In this document: in pieces, positions 22,504-35,697 of the stretch
Layout of the letters: each line of letters starts with the position of its first letter
Position numbering within the stretch: the stretch's first letter is position 1
Notes under the pieces: model-generated
Database searches by the model: none
Seen by the model: the letters and a program-made list of their open reading frames with translations, nothing else
Told to the model about the DNA's origin: nothing
Translations under genes and position numbers: made by a program
Assembly: GCA_033220425.1 (NCBI GenBank)
Contig: CM065651.1
Location: 1,116,001-1,180,000, forward strand
Reading direction: 5' to 3'
Source: Lepraria neglecta
Lineage: Eukaryota > Ascomycota > Lecanoromycetes > Lecanorales > Stereocaulaceae
DNA length: 64,000 nt

Positions 22504-23319
22504 TCACATCACGCTGCAGTTGCGTCCTCCAGTCGGTTCGCCTGGATTCTGAGACTTTTCGATCTCAGAAATCATCATCTCGAAGGCTTTGGCTACGTTG
22601 GTGTTCAATCGTGCACTGGCTTCTGTGAAGCTGCAGTTGAACTCCTCTGCCAATTTCTTCCCATCCTCGATAGGCACGTGCCGTTGGTCAGCTCGTAGAT
22701 CGCTCTTGTTGCCAACGATGACCAAGGGGACCCAGTCAGCGCCCTGTCGTAGGTCAGTAAGAGACACGGGATAGCTGTAGATTGTTGAATAGAACGGAAT
22801 AGAATGCGTACCAGATGATTCAAAATTTTATCCCTCAGTATCCGCACCATATCGAACGATTGCTTGGAAGCCACAGAATAGACCAGCATATACCCATGGA
22901 TCCCAATAAAGTGCTTGCTATTGAGTATACTATACTCATCCTACCAAAAAAAAAGCGCGTGACGTTAGAACCGGAGCGATGTATGCAGCAGGCCGCATTG
23001 GGAAAGGGATCTCAATCCCAAGGGGGCACAGCTTACTTGGCCCGCGGTATCGACAATCTCAGTAGCAAAGTCCTGACTGCGGTGTTTAATCACTTTGCTA
23101 AACGTATTCTCAATCGTAGGATAGTAGTTATCCACGAAATGGCCTTCGACGAATTGGACCGTGAGTGAGGATTTGCCTAGGGGAGTTGGAAGGGTAAGTA
23201 GGGCGTCAGAAACTAATGCCTGTGCACGGAGCAAGTGCCGAATACCAAGCTGGAAATAGCTTACCAACGGACCGACTGCCGACAACGGCCATCTTGCGCT
23301 GCTTAGATGATGTTGGCAT
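22504..23319 (-). CDS. RHB1: Rheb-family small GTPase
   Basis: Exons 23265-23319, 23037-23176, 22812-22940 and 22504-22743 give 187 residues. Rheb activates TORC1 at vacuolar/endomembranes in many fungi and influences arginine and lysine uptake. All G boxes are present: GSRSVGKSS (with the Rheb-type Arg in place of the Ras Gly), switch I YYPTIENTF, DTAGQDEYS across an intron, NKSDL, and EASA. The effector segment matches Rheb rather than Ras. The C-terminus ends CSVM, a CaaX box predicting farnesylation. Introns fall after the P-loop glycine and after DTAGQ, positions common in Rheb genes. The divergent purine-rich 5' region upstream of 23320 contains no other gene. Identity is certain. Confidence 0.95.
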
Positions 23320-24068
23320 CTTTGATTCCCTTTTGCATATGACGGACGGTTTTGGTTCTTGTTTCGGCTGTTCTCTTGTAAGGATGGATGGGGTTATTGG
23401 ATGCGCGGGAGTGAGGAGGGATTTTAGGGATATGCTTCCAGGAGTATTGCTAATTACGTGATAGTGTAATTTGGTATGCAAATTTTACTCTCGCACGTAA
23501 GTTGTTCTCGTCGCAACGTCGCACGTCGAGTGAGCTACATATACAGACCGCCATTATGTGTTGTTCTTGCTCGGCGCTTTTACCCGGGAAAACTTGATTT
23601 AACATGCGGCGAGCGCGAATCAGCTTCTACCTAGGCAAAGTGATGGACCTATTGCTGGAAGATCTGACCGATGGCCGGAAGATCTGGAGAAATTGCGGTC
23701 ACATAGTTACTCTATTAAGCCTTGTGCGCTCGTGTCGATGGCAATCGCGTATATATGCAACAAGCCTGCTGTCGCTTCCACGTGAAGCACAGACCGTCTT
23801 TCATTAAAAGCCTCAGGGGTGTAAATATTGTGATGTCGATACATACAAACAAATCTCTTGCCACGTCGTTGGTGCGCCAATAATATGAAAGGTCTGCTCA
23901 GCGATGACCTCGAGCACTTCTCTGGCCTGGCCGTACGACACCAGTGTGTCCATCTCTGACAGACTGTACATGCACACGCACACGGCTTTGCACTCCTCCA
24001 ACTGAAACACGTATGGCACACCATGTACTTGTATGATAACAATCCACCGTACTCCTCCAAGCAACTTC
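23320..24068. other. Intergenic region RHB1 5' / WAPL 3'
   Basis: About 750 bp holding the RHB1 promoter and the WAPL 3' region. Short antisense frames only; nothing recognised. Confidence 0.45.
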
Positions 24069-27000
24069 TCAAGTTTTGAGATCATCGACGAGACCCTGCC
24101 AGTGGCCCAGGAAGCCAGCCCTGGAATCCTCCTCTCCTTCAGCTCGATGAATCTCTGGATCGATCTGCCTATGATATTGCAGAAACTCTTCCAGTGCGTC
24201 GACCAGTTGTTTCAAAGTGCCTCCGCGTAGCCGGGCCCTTGCGCACGCTCTGACTGTTTGGTTGAGGCATAAGAAGCTTAATAACACCGACAGGTATCCT
24301 AAGGCCACGTTCGAGCTAGTCTCATCCTCGGAGTAGACCTGTATGAGTCAGTATAATTGGTCCAATAGGTGAATAGAGGGGCTCTTACTTCGGCAGCGCT
24401 CTTGGACTTTGTCATGAAGATTTCCAAGAGGACATCCAAATAGCTTTGATCTCCAAGACGAAGTTCCAGGGCCAATTGCCGTGCCAGATCGGATGATTCT
24501 GCGAGATTACTAAAAGAGCCAAGAGAAAGGATCAGATGGTCTAGCATCAGTAGCTTTTCCTGTTTCATGGCGTGGTCCGAGAGCTGCTCAAAATTCAACA
24601 TAATAATCCGGGACAGCGCATCTACGATAGCCGGTGTCGAAAAATCTTCGCATAGTCCAGGATTATTGTTTGTAAGATTCACGTATAACCGAAGTGTCAG
24701 GGTTCGTGACGTAGCACATTCCTCCTCTTTCCAGGAGGCCAGCAGCGGAAGGAGACCGATCACGCGCTCGAGTGTATCACCCTCCCACAAGGATTCTTGA
24801 TATTCAGCCGCATTGCTGATAGTGCAAGACTCAAGTATGGATACTGCAAGCTCAAGATTGATGGTCGAAATTGCATTTGGTGATGGTAGCGGTGTCGAGG
24901 ACGACGGCAGTGAAGTGGCGACTATACGTCTGATTGCATGTGCTGAGAGCACCTCCGACAGGGACCCAGCTTCTCGTGTCTGCCGCACAAGATATTCAAG
25001 ACACTGAAGTGCCAGCGCATGACATGAGAGCAGCGATGGCTTTCCTACCCTCCACATGGGTGACTTCAAGAGCGAGGCGCAAAGCCTTCTATACTCCAGC
25101 TGGGCGACTTTGGACAGATTGTTCGAGCGAAGTTTTGAGGCAGTGACGAGGTCCTGATCAAGTCCCAAGAGCCCAATAAGGAAATCCACCACTCCAATGT
25201 CACTGACCTGGGCCAACAACGGTGCCGAAGTTGGGCCAACTAAAAGCTGGAGGATTGCTGCAGCCATAAGGGAGTTATCTATTAGGTCATCCCCGAAGCC
25301 AACATGACGCAGCAAGCGCGACTCCATTCCTTGGTCAACGAAAAGGCGACATCTGGAGGGCTCCTGAAGCTTGGTCACCAGATCCATCAACCTGGTACGA
25401 CGAAGAGTGGTAGATGCCGGCTCCTTCTCATCAAGGTCATCGAGGATCGCCTCGAGCTCGCTAGTAAGACGCACATTTCCACCTGCTTCACGTAGCTCAT
25501 GGATGCTCCTCATGGCTCCACCCTGAGAATCTTGAGCAGCCCCAAAATCGTCGTCATCGAAGACATTTGTTGACTGCAAGCCAGGGGCCTTTTCGCCCAG
25601 TCCTCTTCGATTGGCCGCCTTCCTGTTTATCGGTTCGGGTACTACCGGCACGCTGAGCATCGCGACTTCATCTAAGTCATGGTCCGTAAGGTAAGATCTT
25701 TGACGAGCGTATGTAACCTTGAGTCCGACTCCGTGTAGCGGCGGTATTGCTTGGGAGGATTGGGATAGAGGCTGTTGAAGCAGGGCTTGACCTCTGCTCT
25801 GACTTTTCGCACTTGGTGAGGTTTGTGCCGTAACAGCATCGTTGACGGCTGAACCTTCGGACCGTAGGGACCTTGAGCATGCATCACTGCTACTATCTTC
25901 AGAGGACTCGTCCATCTCGTCGTCTTCTGAATAGATTCGGCTCTGGTCAGACGGATGCAGAGTGTCAATGATTCTTTTAGGTCGGGTCTTGATGTCGGCC
26001 TCGAGAGCTTTGCCCCATATAACTTTGCGGGCTGTCAGAGGCTCTTCAGACCGCTCCACCTTCTTGTCGGTCAGCATCAGGCCCGGTAGATCCAAATTGC
26101 TTGGACTGGCGGTATGAGCATCGTCGGACAGTAGCCTATTCCAAAGCTCACGTTGGCGTGGAGTGGTAGCCCCATCTGGGGTCTTGGTCCGCCTGGGTGG
26201 GGTACTTGGTCGATAAAGCACTTTTGTAGAAGAGGATGAGCCTCCCAGACTACCACCTGATCGATGTACTAACATTGCTTTCGGGGTATTTTCCGGCGTC
26301 ACTGGCCGAACAACGTTTCCGGGCAGTCCAGTTTTGACCTTTGGGACCTTTCGAGGGGGAGTCTCAGCTTTGAGGACAGGTGCTTGATTCCCACCACCTG
26401 GACGGGTTTTGACCTCTTTCTTTGCTTTGGTTCCATGCACAGCAGCGGCTTGAGTTGTGTCGGCTTGGTTGCGAGGTCCTCGCGCTGCTGAGGCGCGATG
26501 TTGCTTTACAGAAGGGCTGAGCCGTATTTCGGGTTGACTTTCTGAACGCGCGTGAGCAGATCGTGGGTACTCTCCAGCTGTAGCTTTGCTGGTGGGCTTT
26601 AGATCAGTGTACGTATCGTTTGAGGCCTCAGTAGCGACATGTCTTTGTAGGCTAGCATCGTCAAATACCAAATAGAGATCATCGTCGACAGACTGCGGTG
26701 TAATCTTCTGTCTTTTCCTCGCCATAGCATCGGAACTGCTGGCTCTGGTCTCGTGGTCATCATCTGAAGAGGGCACATCGAACACTGCGCCACCTTGAGA
26801 GGCAACGCTGGAAGCCAGGGAGGAGTCAGTTTTGTGTTTGTTGACAGTAGTCTTCCTGTGATCTTTTGACTGCAATGCAGGCGATGATTTCCCTTTGTCT
26901 GTGCTCTTCGATCCGGTATCGTTCGTTTGAGCATTGGCAAGTTGATCTTTTATCGATACGCCATCTTCGTCCCAATCTTGAAGCTTACCTCTTGAATCCC

Positions 27001-27115
27001 AGATGCTCGTTCCAGCAGCCTGAGCAAACGCGCCTCCTGTAGTAATGATGGGTTTGCGCGATGCCTTGCCATAGGTCGTTGCTTTTCGGCGCTGAGCCAT
27101 AGCAACAACAGTCAT
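24069..27115 (-). CDS. WPL1: Cohesin release factor WAPL (Rad61/Wpl1)
   Basis: Two exons (24389-27115, 24069-24338) encode 998 residues, or 993 if the second methionine (27100, MAQRRKATTYGK) is used. Wapl opens the Smc3-Scc1 gate with Pds5 to release cohesin from chromatin. Residues 1 to about 510 are low-complexity, rich in Ser, Lys and Pro, as in fungal Wapl proteins. The conserved WAPL helical-repeat domain starts near residue 540 (SIHELREAG, LTSELEAILDDLDE, RRTRLMDLVTKLQEPS) and continues to the end. The junction at 24389/24338 reads KSAAE then VYSEDETSSNVALGYLSVLL, restoring the last conserved helices. The final residues (GFLGHWQGLVDDLK) match the family C-terminus. FUR1 is divergent, 568 bp away. 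Confidence 0.93.
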
Positions 27116-27683
27116 GACAGGGGATAAAGAGGATTCAAGTTTGTATGTCGGCGCTCAAAAGTGATAGGGAAGTGAGGCCATGAGGGGGAAGAGATTAGCG
27201 TGAGCGGTAATAGTGATCGCACTCTCTTGATTGTCGAATAGCTCTGGCAGGAATGACTACTCAAAACCTAGGGGAAGCAGTCACTGAGGCGTAACGTTGG
27301 TCTACCAGAGAGTGAGTTGTCAGAAAGATCAATAGGAAATAGCGATCAGGTAAGGTATGTGACAGGGGTCTGGTTCCGGCTCAGGACAAGCTTCTCGCTA
27401 CTGCCCGTAGCCTAAAAGCCACTAATGCCTTCCCCTCCCACCTCTCTTTCCTTCCTCTCTTCCCTTTCGCGCCCCGCCTCTGGTACCATCTACATATGGG
27501 ATACTTTAAATTGGATAGGACAATGAAGAGATATTGAGCACATTGAACTTGAAAAAATATATCGGGGAACGTGCAGATTTTTGTAATGGATTGAATCTGC
27601 AAAGCACCCTCAATGATCTTCCCTTATTGTCTCATTACCTTATCTCGGGTGGAATACCATTTGCTTGCCTAGCCTTAGCAAAA
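27116..27683. other. Divergent promoter region WAPL / UPRTase
   Basis: 568 bp between two starts. It contains a pyrimidine-rich stretch at about 27420-27480 on the plus strand. No gene recognised. Confidence 0.5.
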
Positions 27684-28580
<897 letters not shown>

Positions 28581-28934
28581 AGCTTTGACGCATCGGACTT
28601 TTACCCCAGGATACTGTATAGGGTATGATCAGGAAAAGGAGAAAAGCGTAGTATGACGAGGGATGGTCCTGAGCCGTAATTTTGGTCGAAGGGAAACCAT
28701 TCGAGGCTCACGTTAGCTAGATCTTCCAGAACGTTGCCCGGACACAAATACACTGGAGAGTAAACCAATGTTACCCAGCAGCCATGTGGCTATTACAATC
28801 ATGTTTATGACAAACAATTGCCTTTATTCATGTCGCAGGTATGACTGGGCCGCTTAGGCCAACGCCTCAAACGCTATTGATCCCTAGGATCCGCATGCTC
28901 GTGAACTTCATAATAGGACATTTCCTCCAGGGAC
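28581..28934. other. Convergent 3' region FUR1 / ELF1
   Basis: 354 bp between converging stops; no feature recognised. Confidence 0.5.
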
Positions 28935-29521
28935 CTAGTCGTCGATGAAATCTCCTCCATATTCATTGCCCCCAACAGCTGACACCAGATGTCGATCGAC
29001 ATTCATTTCAGAGTTCCTTCTCTCGTTCCCTGCTACTAGATCACCGTATGAGTTAAAACCATCATCGGCGGTTGTGATATCTGCTGCCTCCTTGGCTACG
29101 GTGTCACAGGCATCGATCCAGTCGGAATAGACGTCCACGCTAGCAGAGAGATCTGTGAATTAGATGATCAGTCCGGCGCCCTGGCTCTCCCATCTCTGCT
29201 GGGCTCTCAACTTACAGTTAATGCCAGTCGTGAACTGCTGTCCACAGACTTTACAAGACAGCAGGCCAATCCCTGCTTTTTTGTCCAACCTCACTGACAC
29301 AGACTTTTCGTGATTGCAGAAGAGGCATGGGAAGTTTGTTGGGAGGGGCTCTTTCTGGATGATATCTTTAGCAACTAGACACGTCAAACGCTCTGGCTGA
29401 GAGGTAACACCAACCTTCTTTGGCCCCTGCGGCTTGCGTGATGACTTCTTGCGTTTGCCCTGGTCACAGCCATTTAGTATAAAGCTAGTCTCATCATGTG
29501 GGTGTTTCGCAAGCATACCAT
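28935..29521 (-). CDS. ELF1: Transcription elongation factor ELF1 (zinc ribbon)
   Basis: Three exons: 29519-29521 (the start codon alone), 29216-29459 and 28935-29152, total 154 residues. Elf1 binds elongating RNA polymerase II and helps passage through nucleosomes. The protein begins MGKRKKSSRKPQGPKK, the invariant basic tail, only if the first exon consists of ATG followed by a 59-nt GT-AG intron; reading through gives an unrelated N-terminus. The zinc ribbon has its four cysteines in FPCLFCNHEKS and LLSCKVCGQQF. The family block TGINYLSASVDVYSDWIDACD spans the second intron. The C-terminal 40 residues are acidic and variable. URC1 is divergent, with 332 bp between starts. Confidence 0.94.
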
Positions 29522-29853
29522 GGTGAAGGCTTTCTGAATGTAAAGTGGAATGAGGTGATGGTGTTGTCGCAATGCTTGAGATTCAGGCTTTCTGAGAACG
29601 GACGGACCAACTGGTAGAGCTAAGATAGCGGCAAGGCGCCAATCTAATCTAAGCGCGATGTCTTTGATGCCGAGACCGTGCTCCCTTCCCCTTCATTCCT
29701 CTAATGCACAAACAAATACGCTTGATTGTTGCAAAAGCTGAATCAGCAGTGCCATTCCTATGGTCTAACTTAAGTCAAAGACTATAACCTAAGCGAAAGC
29801 CTTCTGTGTGAATTGAGCTAACCTTGACCTTTCCTCTGAAACAACATTCTACA

Positions 29854-31498
29854 ATGGCTTCTGGAGAAGTTTCTCAACCCTCTGATCAGTCTGACTTGCT
29901 GAAGCAAATCCTTTCCACTGTCAGGTCGATTCAAGAAGACTATGGACACCTCCCCGCTGCCGTAGAAGCCATTCAAGGACAGGTCAATGTTCTGGCTGGA
30001 ATTAAGCAAGTTCAAGATGCAGTGGGAGAGCGACATTTAGCAGCTCCCGGTGCAGCTCCACATACTGCAATCAGTTTAGTAAATCATCAAGCTACCCACA
30101 GCGACCAAGCCGCTACAGACCGTCCAAGTTCCTCACGTACAGATGATTCTGAAAGCCACCATGAGACACCTCCTCCCCGAAAGCATAGCACTACCACATC
30201 AAGAATCATATTGACGACTTATCCCGGACAGTCGGGTATCGATCCTCTACCCATGGACTGGGGAAATTCAAATCCGCAGAAAAGAGGCCCAGTCGTTGTG
30301 TCGCGTAGTCAAAGCACAATCAGGCGACGGAACGGTACGTATTAAACTCTCTTAAATGATGTTTCTAATTCCTTTCATAACAGCGATCGGCGCGCACGGT
30401 GGCTCCTATTCAATCTATTTTGCCTTAGCAGTGGCAAGCAAAAACCTCGATGTCGACCACAAACCAGATTTCACCAATACCGAGCCTGCTGTTACATTGG
30501 GTCCCTTCCCACAATGGGCCGATCCGAAGAAGATTGTCTCCATGGATTCATTCGGGCACTTGGCTCCTTGGCTCTTTTCTGACATTATACGCGACGAAGA
30601 TGTCCACATCAGACCAACAATCGCCGTCACCAAAGCTCACATGAAACTTCCTGAGCTCGAACAAAGTGTGCATGCTGGTCGTCTCGTACCTGATGGAAAG
30701 ATATGCATCAATGAGACAGGGGAACTGGCTGTCACAAAGTTTGCCATTGAACCCGTCTGGTACTTGCCTGGAGTGGCTGAGCGCTTTGGAGTAGATGAAG
30801 GGACATTGCGACGATCGCTTTTTGAGAATACCGGAGGATCCTTCCCAGAGCTCATCACTCGTGGAGACATCAAGCTTTTCCTCCCTCCAATCGGGGGTTT
30901 GACCGTCTACTGCTTTGGCGATCCCGCCAAGATGTCGGATCCTAATGTCAAACTGGCGCTTCGTGTGCATGACGAGTGCAATGGAAGCGATGTCTTCGGC
31001 TCTGACATTTGTACTTGCCGTCCATATCTGATATTCGGCGTGGAAGAAGCTGTTAAGGAAGCGCAGCAGGGTGGAAGTGGTGTTGTTATCTATTTCCGCA
31101 AAGAGGGACGCGCACTAGGAGAGGTGACGAAATATCTAGTGTACAATGCTCGCAAACGAGGGGCGGATCGTGCTAGCGAATATTTCCAACGAACCGAAAA
31201 CATCGCTGGAGTCAAGGACATGCGATTCCAGGTGCTGATGCCAGATGTATTGCACTGGTTGGGCATTACCAAGATTGATCGTATGCTGAGCATGTCGAAC
31301 ATGAAGCATGACGCGATCGTAGAGCAAGGCATACCGATTCACGAGCGGATTCCCATACCTGACGAGCTCATTCCAGAAGACAGCAGAGTGGAAATCGATG
31401 CGAAGATTCATAGTGGCTACTTCACTACTGGCAAGGTCATGAACATGGCCGAACTTAGCGAAGTACATGGCAGGGCTTGGGAGGATGTTGATCATTGA
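29854..31498 (+). CDS. URC1: GTP cyclohydrolase II-like uracil catabolism protein
   Basis: Exons 29854-30334 and 30384-31498 give 531 residues. Fungal Urc1 is required to use uracil as nitrogen source through the URC pathway described in Lachancea kluyveri, which proceeds via ribosylated intermediates. An N-terminal variable region of about 160 residues is followed by AIGAHGGSYSIYFALAVAS and a conserved central part (LGPFPQWADPKKIVSMDSFG, RPTIAVTKAHMKLPE). The RibA-like domain follows. Zinc ligands are preserved in HDECNGSDVFGSDICTC, and the GTP site FRKEGRALGEVTKYLVYNAR aligns with RibA. True riboflavin-type GTP cyclohydrolase II lacks the long N-terminal portion, which argues for URC1. Adjacency to a UPRTase gene supports a pyrimidine role. 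Confidence 0.92.
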
Positions 31499-32249
31499 GA
31501 TGCCATCAGAAGATTTTGGAATTTACCGGAAAGCCTGAGACTCATGCCGAACGTTTACAGCTCGCTAGATTTAGATGATTCCGGCAAAGGCCCCATCCAT
31601 ATGGCGACCTTGTGTTAAGAAAACGCCGGCCCAATTGTTTTACAGCTTCGTTCAACAAAGAGAGTCCTCCCTAAAGCGCTAAAGAAGCCCGGTAGAAGAT
31701 AGCCTGGAAGTTTTTAGGGCGAAAGGGCTGCGGATTGCTTCAGGCTGTTTGGCAACCTCAGCTAGCCATGTACACAGAACGAGTGTACGCCAGATTGACT
31801 GCTTCGAGGCCATAGGATCTAGACTAGAATTTCGATACGAGCACTTTACGAGCACTTTACGAGTCCATTGTCTTGCTTTGTAGCTAAACGTAAGAACAAC
31901 TATTGCCAACACCTCTGTCTCCAGGATACCAGACCTAATCGTCATGGGGAACTTGCTAGGTAAGGAGATTTCGTCGTGCTTGACCACCAGGGTCCAGCAG
32001 AATCATGAGTTGAATTCATGAGAGGTATCACAGATCTCTAGCCGATTTTTCGATTCGTTGTGATTATGATCAGGCTCAAGCTTGCGGCGGCCAGTGTGCT
32101 GTATCTTGGCATCGGGGAGCGGAGACGCTAAAATTTAGCGCCTCGCTTAGGAATTGTGCGCGCTCCAACATTTAAATTGACCAAATCCAAAGCCTGTCGT
32201 CGACTTGTACATCGAAGACAGCAACGCTTGCATCCCTCCAGTCCTAATC
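31499..32249. other. Intergenic region upstream of RPS1
   Basis: 750 bp with no recognised gene; it includes an 11-base direct duplication near 31841-31862 and the ribosomal protein promoter. A minus-strand frame at 31679-31987 has no family features. Confidence 0.45.
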
Positions 32250-33254
32250 ATGGCTGTCGGAAAGTCAGTATCCTCTGCTCCCTTGCAACTGGGGCGTCCT
32301 CGAAGCCGGCGAAGATGCTAACGGCTGCGATAGGAACAAGCGCCTTTCGAAAGGCAAAAAAGGTCTCAAGAAGAGAACCCAAGACCCTTTCACTCGCAAG
32401 GACTGGTACTCAGTCAAGGTGTGTAAGATACAATCACCCTTTACGACTTATCTGACGATCTATAGGCCCCCTCCACCTTCCAAGTTCGCGAGTACGCACA
32501 ATCCTCCCTCCTCACATCCGCCAGTAGCTAACATATCCAAGCATGGGCAAAACACTCGTGAACAGAACCACCGGTCTCAAAAATGCCAACGATGCTTTGA
32601 AGGGAAGAATCTTCGAGGTCTCATTGGCCGACTTGCAAAACGATGAGGATCATGCGTTCCGAAAGGTCAAGCTTAGGGTGGACGAAGTCCAGGGCAAGAA
32701 CTGCCTCACCAACTTCCACGGACTCGACTTCACCTCGGACAAGCTACGATCGTTAGTCCGCAAGTGGCAGACTCTCATCGAAGCCAATGTCGTCGTCAAA
32801 TCCACCGATGATTACCTCCTCCGCCTTTTCGCCATCGCCTTTACCAAGCGACGACCTAACCAGATTAAGAAGACTACATATGCTGCTTCGTCACAGATCC
32901 GTGCCATTCGCAAGAAGATGGTCGAGATCATTCAGCGCGAGGCGTCGAGCTGCACTCTTTCTCAGCTGACGACGAAGTTGATTCCTGAGGTTATTGGTCG
33001 CGAGATTGAGAAGGCTACACAGGGCATCTACCCACTACAAAACGTACGCCCGTTCTTTTCCTACCTGCTAGGTACATAGCTACGAAGTTGATTATGCTAA
33101 CTCGTACCAGGTCCACATCCGCAAAGTCAAGCTTCTGAAGGCACCGAAGTTCGATCTAGGTGCTCTCCTCAATCTACACGGTGAGTCGACAACGGACGAG
33201 CAGGGACAGAAGGTTGAGCGGGAATTCAAGGAGCAGGTGCTGGAGAACGTATGA
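32250..33254 (+). CDS. RPS1: 40S ribosomal protein S1 (eS1)
   Basis: Five exons (32250-32263, 32334-32418, 32466-32491, 32542-33043, 33111-33254) give 256 residues, the exact usual fungal length. eS1 lies at the mRNA exit region of the small subunit. The reading is unambiguous: [89 protein letters not shown] and the C-terminal [18 protein letters not shown]. The first exon is 14 nt and the third 26 nt, so intron removal is essential for the first 41 codons. Introns of about 47-70 nt cluster at the 5' end, typical of fungal ribosomal protein genes, where they can aid expression. Confidence 0.97.
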
Positions 33255-33746
33255 GCGATGATGGAAGGTGGACGGTTGTTGATTGGCTCGCGCTAGCTGC
33301 TCCATTGCAGGGCAGATAAGCATGTCTTCATAGGCGCACAATTACAAAGATTTAAGAAATGCTCCAAATATCCAGTTGTGTATCTGTGTTACGAAGTTTT
33401 CGAAATCGACTCCGACCACCTCTGCTTATTATCTACCCGGTCCAGCCTCGAATCACACAGTCACAAGCATCTTGTGCTTGATTGGGTCCAACGATAGGTA
33501 TCCAGTATACGAGGTTGTTTCGGGCATACTGGAGCTTGGACCTTACACATCTGCCACGGCCGGTACTGATGGCATTGATAGCATGATCCACCAGTCGTCT
33601 TTCTCTTGCTAAAGCACCTAAAGGCTCACCCTTTCTTGAAACATTCCCCCCACGGTCAGCTAGGGCGATTCGGTTCTTCGAGGCCCAAGATACCCGCGGA
33701 AGGACATTGCCAGTGCACCTTTCTGACTTGTAAGCGTTTGGAGTAC
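33255..33746. other. Convergent 3' region RPS1 / ABHD11-like
   Basis: About 490 bp between converging stops; short frames only. Confidence 0.45.
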
Positions 33747-34903
33747 TCAAGCATCTTTCGACACCTTCTCTTGCAAGAATTCCACAACAGCTATTCAAGT
33801 CAGCACTCTGAGTAGAATCCGCAGGACAGTATCAGTACCTTTCCTAAACTCCTCCGGCCTTTCTGATACTACCCAATGCCCACACTCAATATCCCGTAAC
33901 TCGAACCTCGGGAAGAAGCGTCCGATTAAAGGAAGCACATCATCTGCCACATAATGGCTCTTAGTACCGCGTATGATCAGAGTAGGACCGTCATATCGAG
34001 CTTCGTCCGGGTCCCTGAAGGGGAAATCGCCCATATGGTCAAGGCTTGCGGCGAGTATTTTGATTGGGATGCGCAGGCGGAGATGTTCTCCGTTTGGCAA
34101 TCGAAAGAGGTTGGTGAGGAGGAATTGGCGAATTGGTAGTGCCTGCATGTGTCAGACATGTCCAAGGAACCATGTGTTGGAATTCTAAGCTGACCTCTTC
34201 ATACTTTTTTAATATCGCGTCTGCTTCTACCTGCTTCTTAACCCCAGCTTCTTCAATCTCCCGCATCCCCTGAGCATATCCGTGAAAGTTACTCTTCAAG
34301 TTGGCATCCACGGGTGCATTGTCGACGGATATCATGGCTCCAAGAAATTTCGGCGATCGAAGTGCAACGGTCATAGCTACTTTAGCGCCCCTTGTACGCA
34401 TTCAGTCCTGTCCGATCCAATTGCTCGTCCAACAAGCCAGAAAGAGGGTGAAGACTGACATCGAATGGCCTATTAACGTTGGAACTGTAAGACCATGCTC
34501 GGATATAAATTCCTCCACATCGTCTGCCATCGCCGAATAATTGTGGGTAGGGTCGTGCGGTGAGTCGCCATGGTTTCTTAGATCCTTGGTTCCATCAGCC
34601 ATAAGGTCTCGTGGTGAGGTGCTGCCCTAGAATACTAACAATAGCGTACACCGGTGTTTTCAAATCCCTTGCGAGTGCCCTAATCCAGTCAGAGAGTGGC
34701 ACTACAAAGTCTAGGTAAAGAAGGGCTTACTTACTGATGCTCCTGTTGTTTTGTTTGGAGCCAAAGAGACCGTGCATAATAACTAACGGAGCATGGCCTG
34801 GCTCGGACTTTGAGGGTTCATGTTTGGTGTATGCCAGGCTCAATTGGCGCTTGAAAAGATGTTGGAAGGCGTAGCAGCTCCGACTCTGACGGATAAGTAA
34901 CAT
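33747..34903 (-). CDS. Mitochondrial alpha/beta hydrolase (ABHD11-like)
   Basis: Six exons (34731-34903, 34640-34679, 34460-34584, 34195-34390, 33839-34142, 33747-33790) join in frame to 293 residues. The N-terminus (MLLIRQSRSCYAFQHLFKRQ) is Arg-rich without acids, as in mitochondrial presequences. The hydrolase fold shows the oxyanion segment VIMHGLFGSKQN, DLRNHGDSPH, the nucleophile elbow GHSMGAKVA split by an intron, and the catalytic histidine in IECGHWVVSERPEEF. ABHD11 and yeast Imo32 are the closest family; ABHD11 protects lipoylated dehydrogenases in animals, whereas the fungal substrate is unknown. The last exon (44 nt) supplies AVVEFLQEK, which fits the family C-terminus better than reading through. 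Upstream, the NRPS-like gene is divergent. Confidence 0.9.
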
Positions 34904-35697
34904 TGGTATCTCCTCTTGGGTTGTTGTGCTGAGCTAGGAACACTGATAATCGGACATTCCCATTGACGTTTAGCCCCTGGAGCTTTGGCTCCGGGCCGGC
35001 AACCACCCGTACGGATGCGCTATCTATGAATCTCGGCGACTTGTTGAGGCGTCGTGCTTCAGCTTTATATTCTCCTTCCACCAACCGTGTCCATATTTGA
35101 GATTCCGTAACTGGGAGTTCGTCACTCTTGAAAACATGTACTGAACATTGTGCATGAGTACGACGTGCTTCTCTCTTCATCTACATTGGCCGCCTTGTTG
35201 TCCCCTTTTGTAGTGACAAGCTTTCACATTGTCTAATAGCACGCTTCCGGGATAAGTCGCATCGCCTTCTTTGCACTAATGAAGTTTTGGACTGCTATCC
35301 GCTGTTATTCCTGTTCAATCATTTGCTGCGTGACGATGTAGAGCACTCGTGGCGTCTACCATTTAGGATCAAATGATATTGCTTGCCTGAGGCCTCATTG
35401 CTTGCCATGTGTGAAGGATTCCGAACCAATCTTCTACTGCACTGCTTATACGGGGCTGCATCAGTCGCTCCGCTTGCAGGTCCATCGATGGCACTAAGAG
35501 GGATGATAGAGGGGTTATGCATCAAAAAAAGGCTTCCCGCGAGCACTTAGGGCGGGGGATGGTCAGCTTGGTTGCCTAACCAAATACTCTTCACCGCCTC
35601 CTTCTACAACTAGTATTGGACTCCAGCCCATTAAAATACCCCTCACGCACTCTCGGTGCCTCTCATATACTGGTTAAGCGGTTCAATCAAAGCTATA
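34904..35697. other. Divergent region ABHD11-like / NRPS-like
   Basis: About 790 bp between divergent starts. A minus-strand frame at 34818-35180 overlaps the hydrolase exon in another frame and is not conserved. A TTTAAAATACC-like AT-rich element occurs near 35630, in a plausible position for a promoter of the plus-strand gene, but this is weak. Confidence 0.35.

Noticed and set aside
22504-23319. RHB1 as a Ras protein
   Set aside because: Arg in the P-loop position, the YYPTIENTF effector and the C-terminus fit Rheb better than Ras.
29854-31498. URC1 as a riboflavin-pathway GTP cyclohydrolase II (RIB1)
   Set aside because: The long N-terminal half and altered motif surroundings match Urc1-type proteins; RIB1 proteins are shorter.
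34818-35180. 120-codon minus frame upstream of the ABHD11-like gene
   Set aside because: Overlaps the first exon of the hydrolase in another frame; no conserved features.
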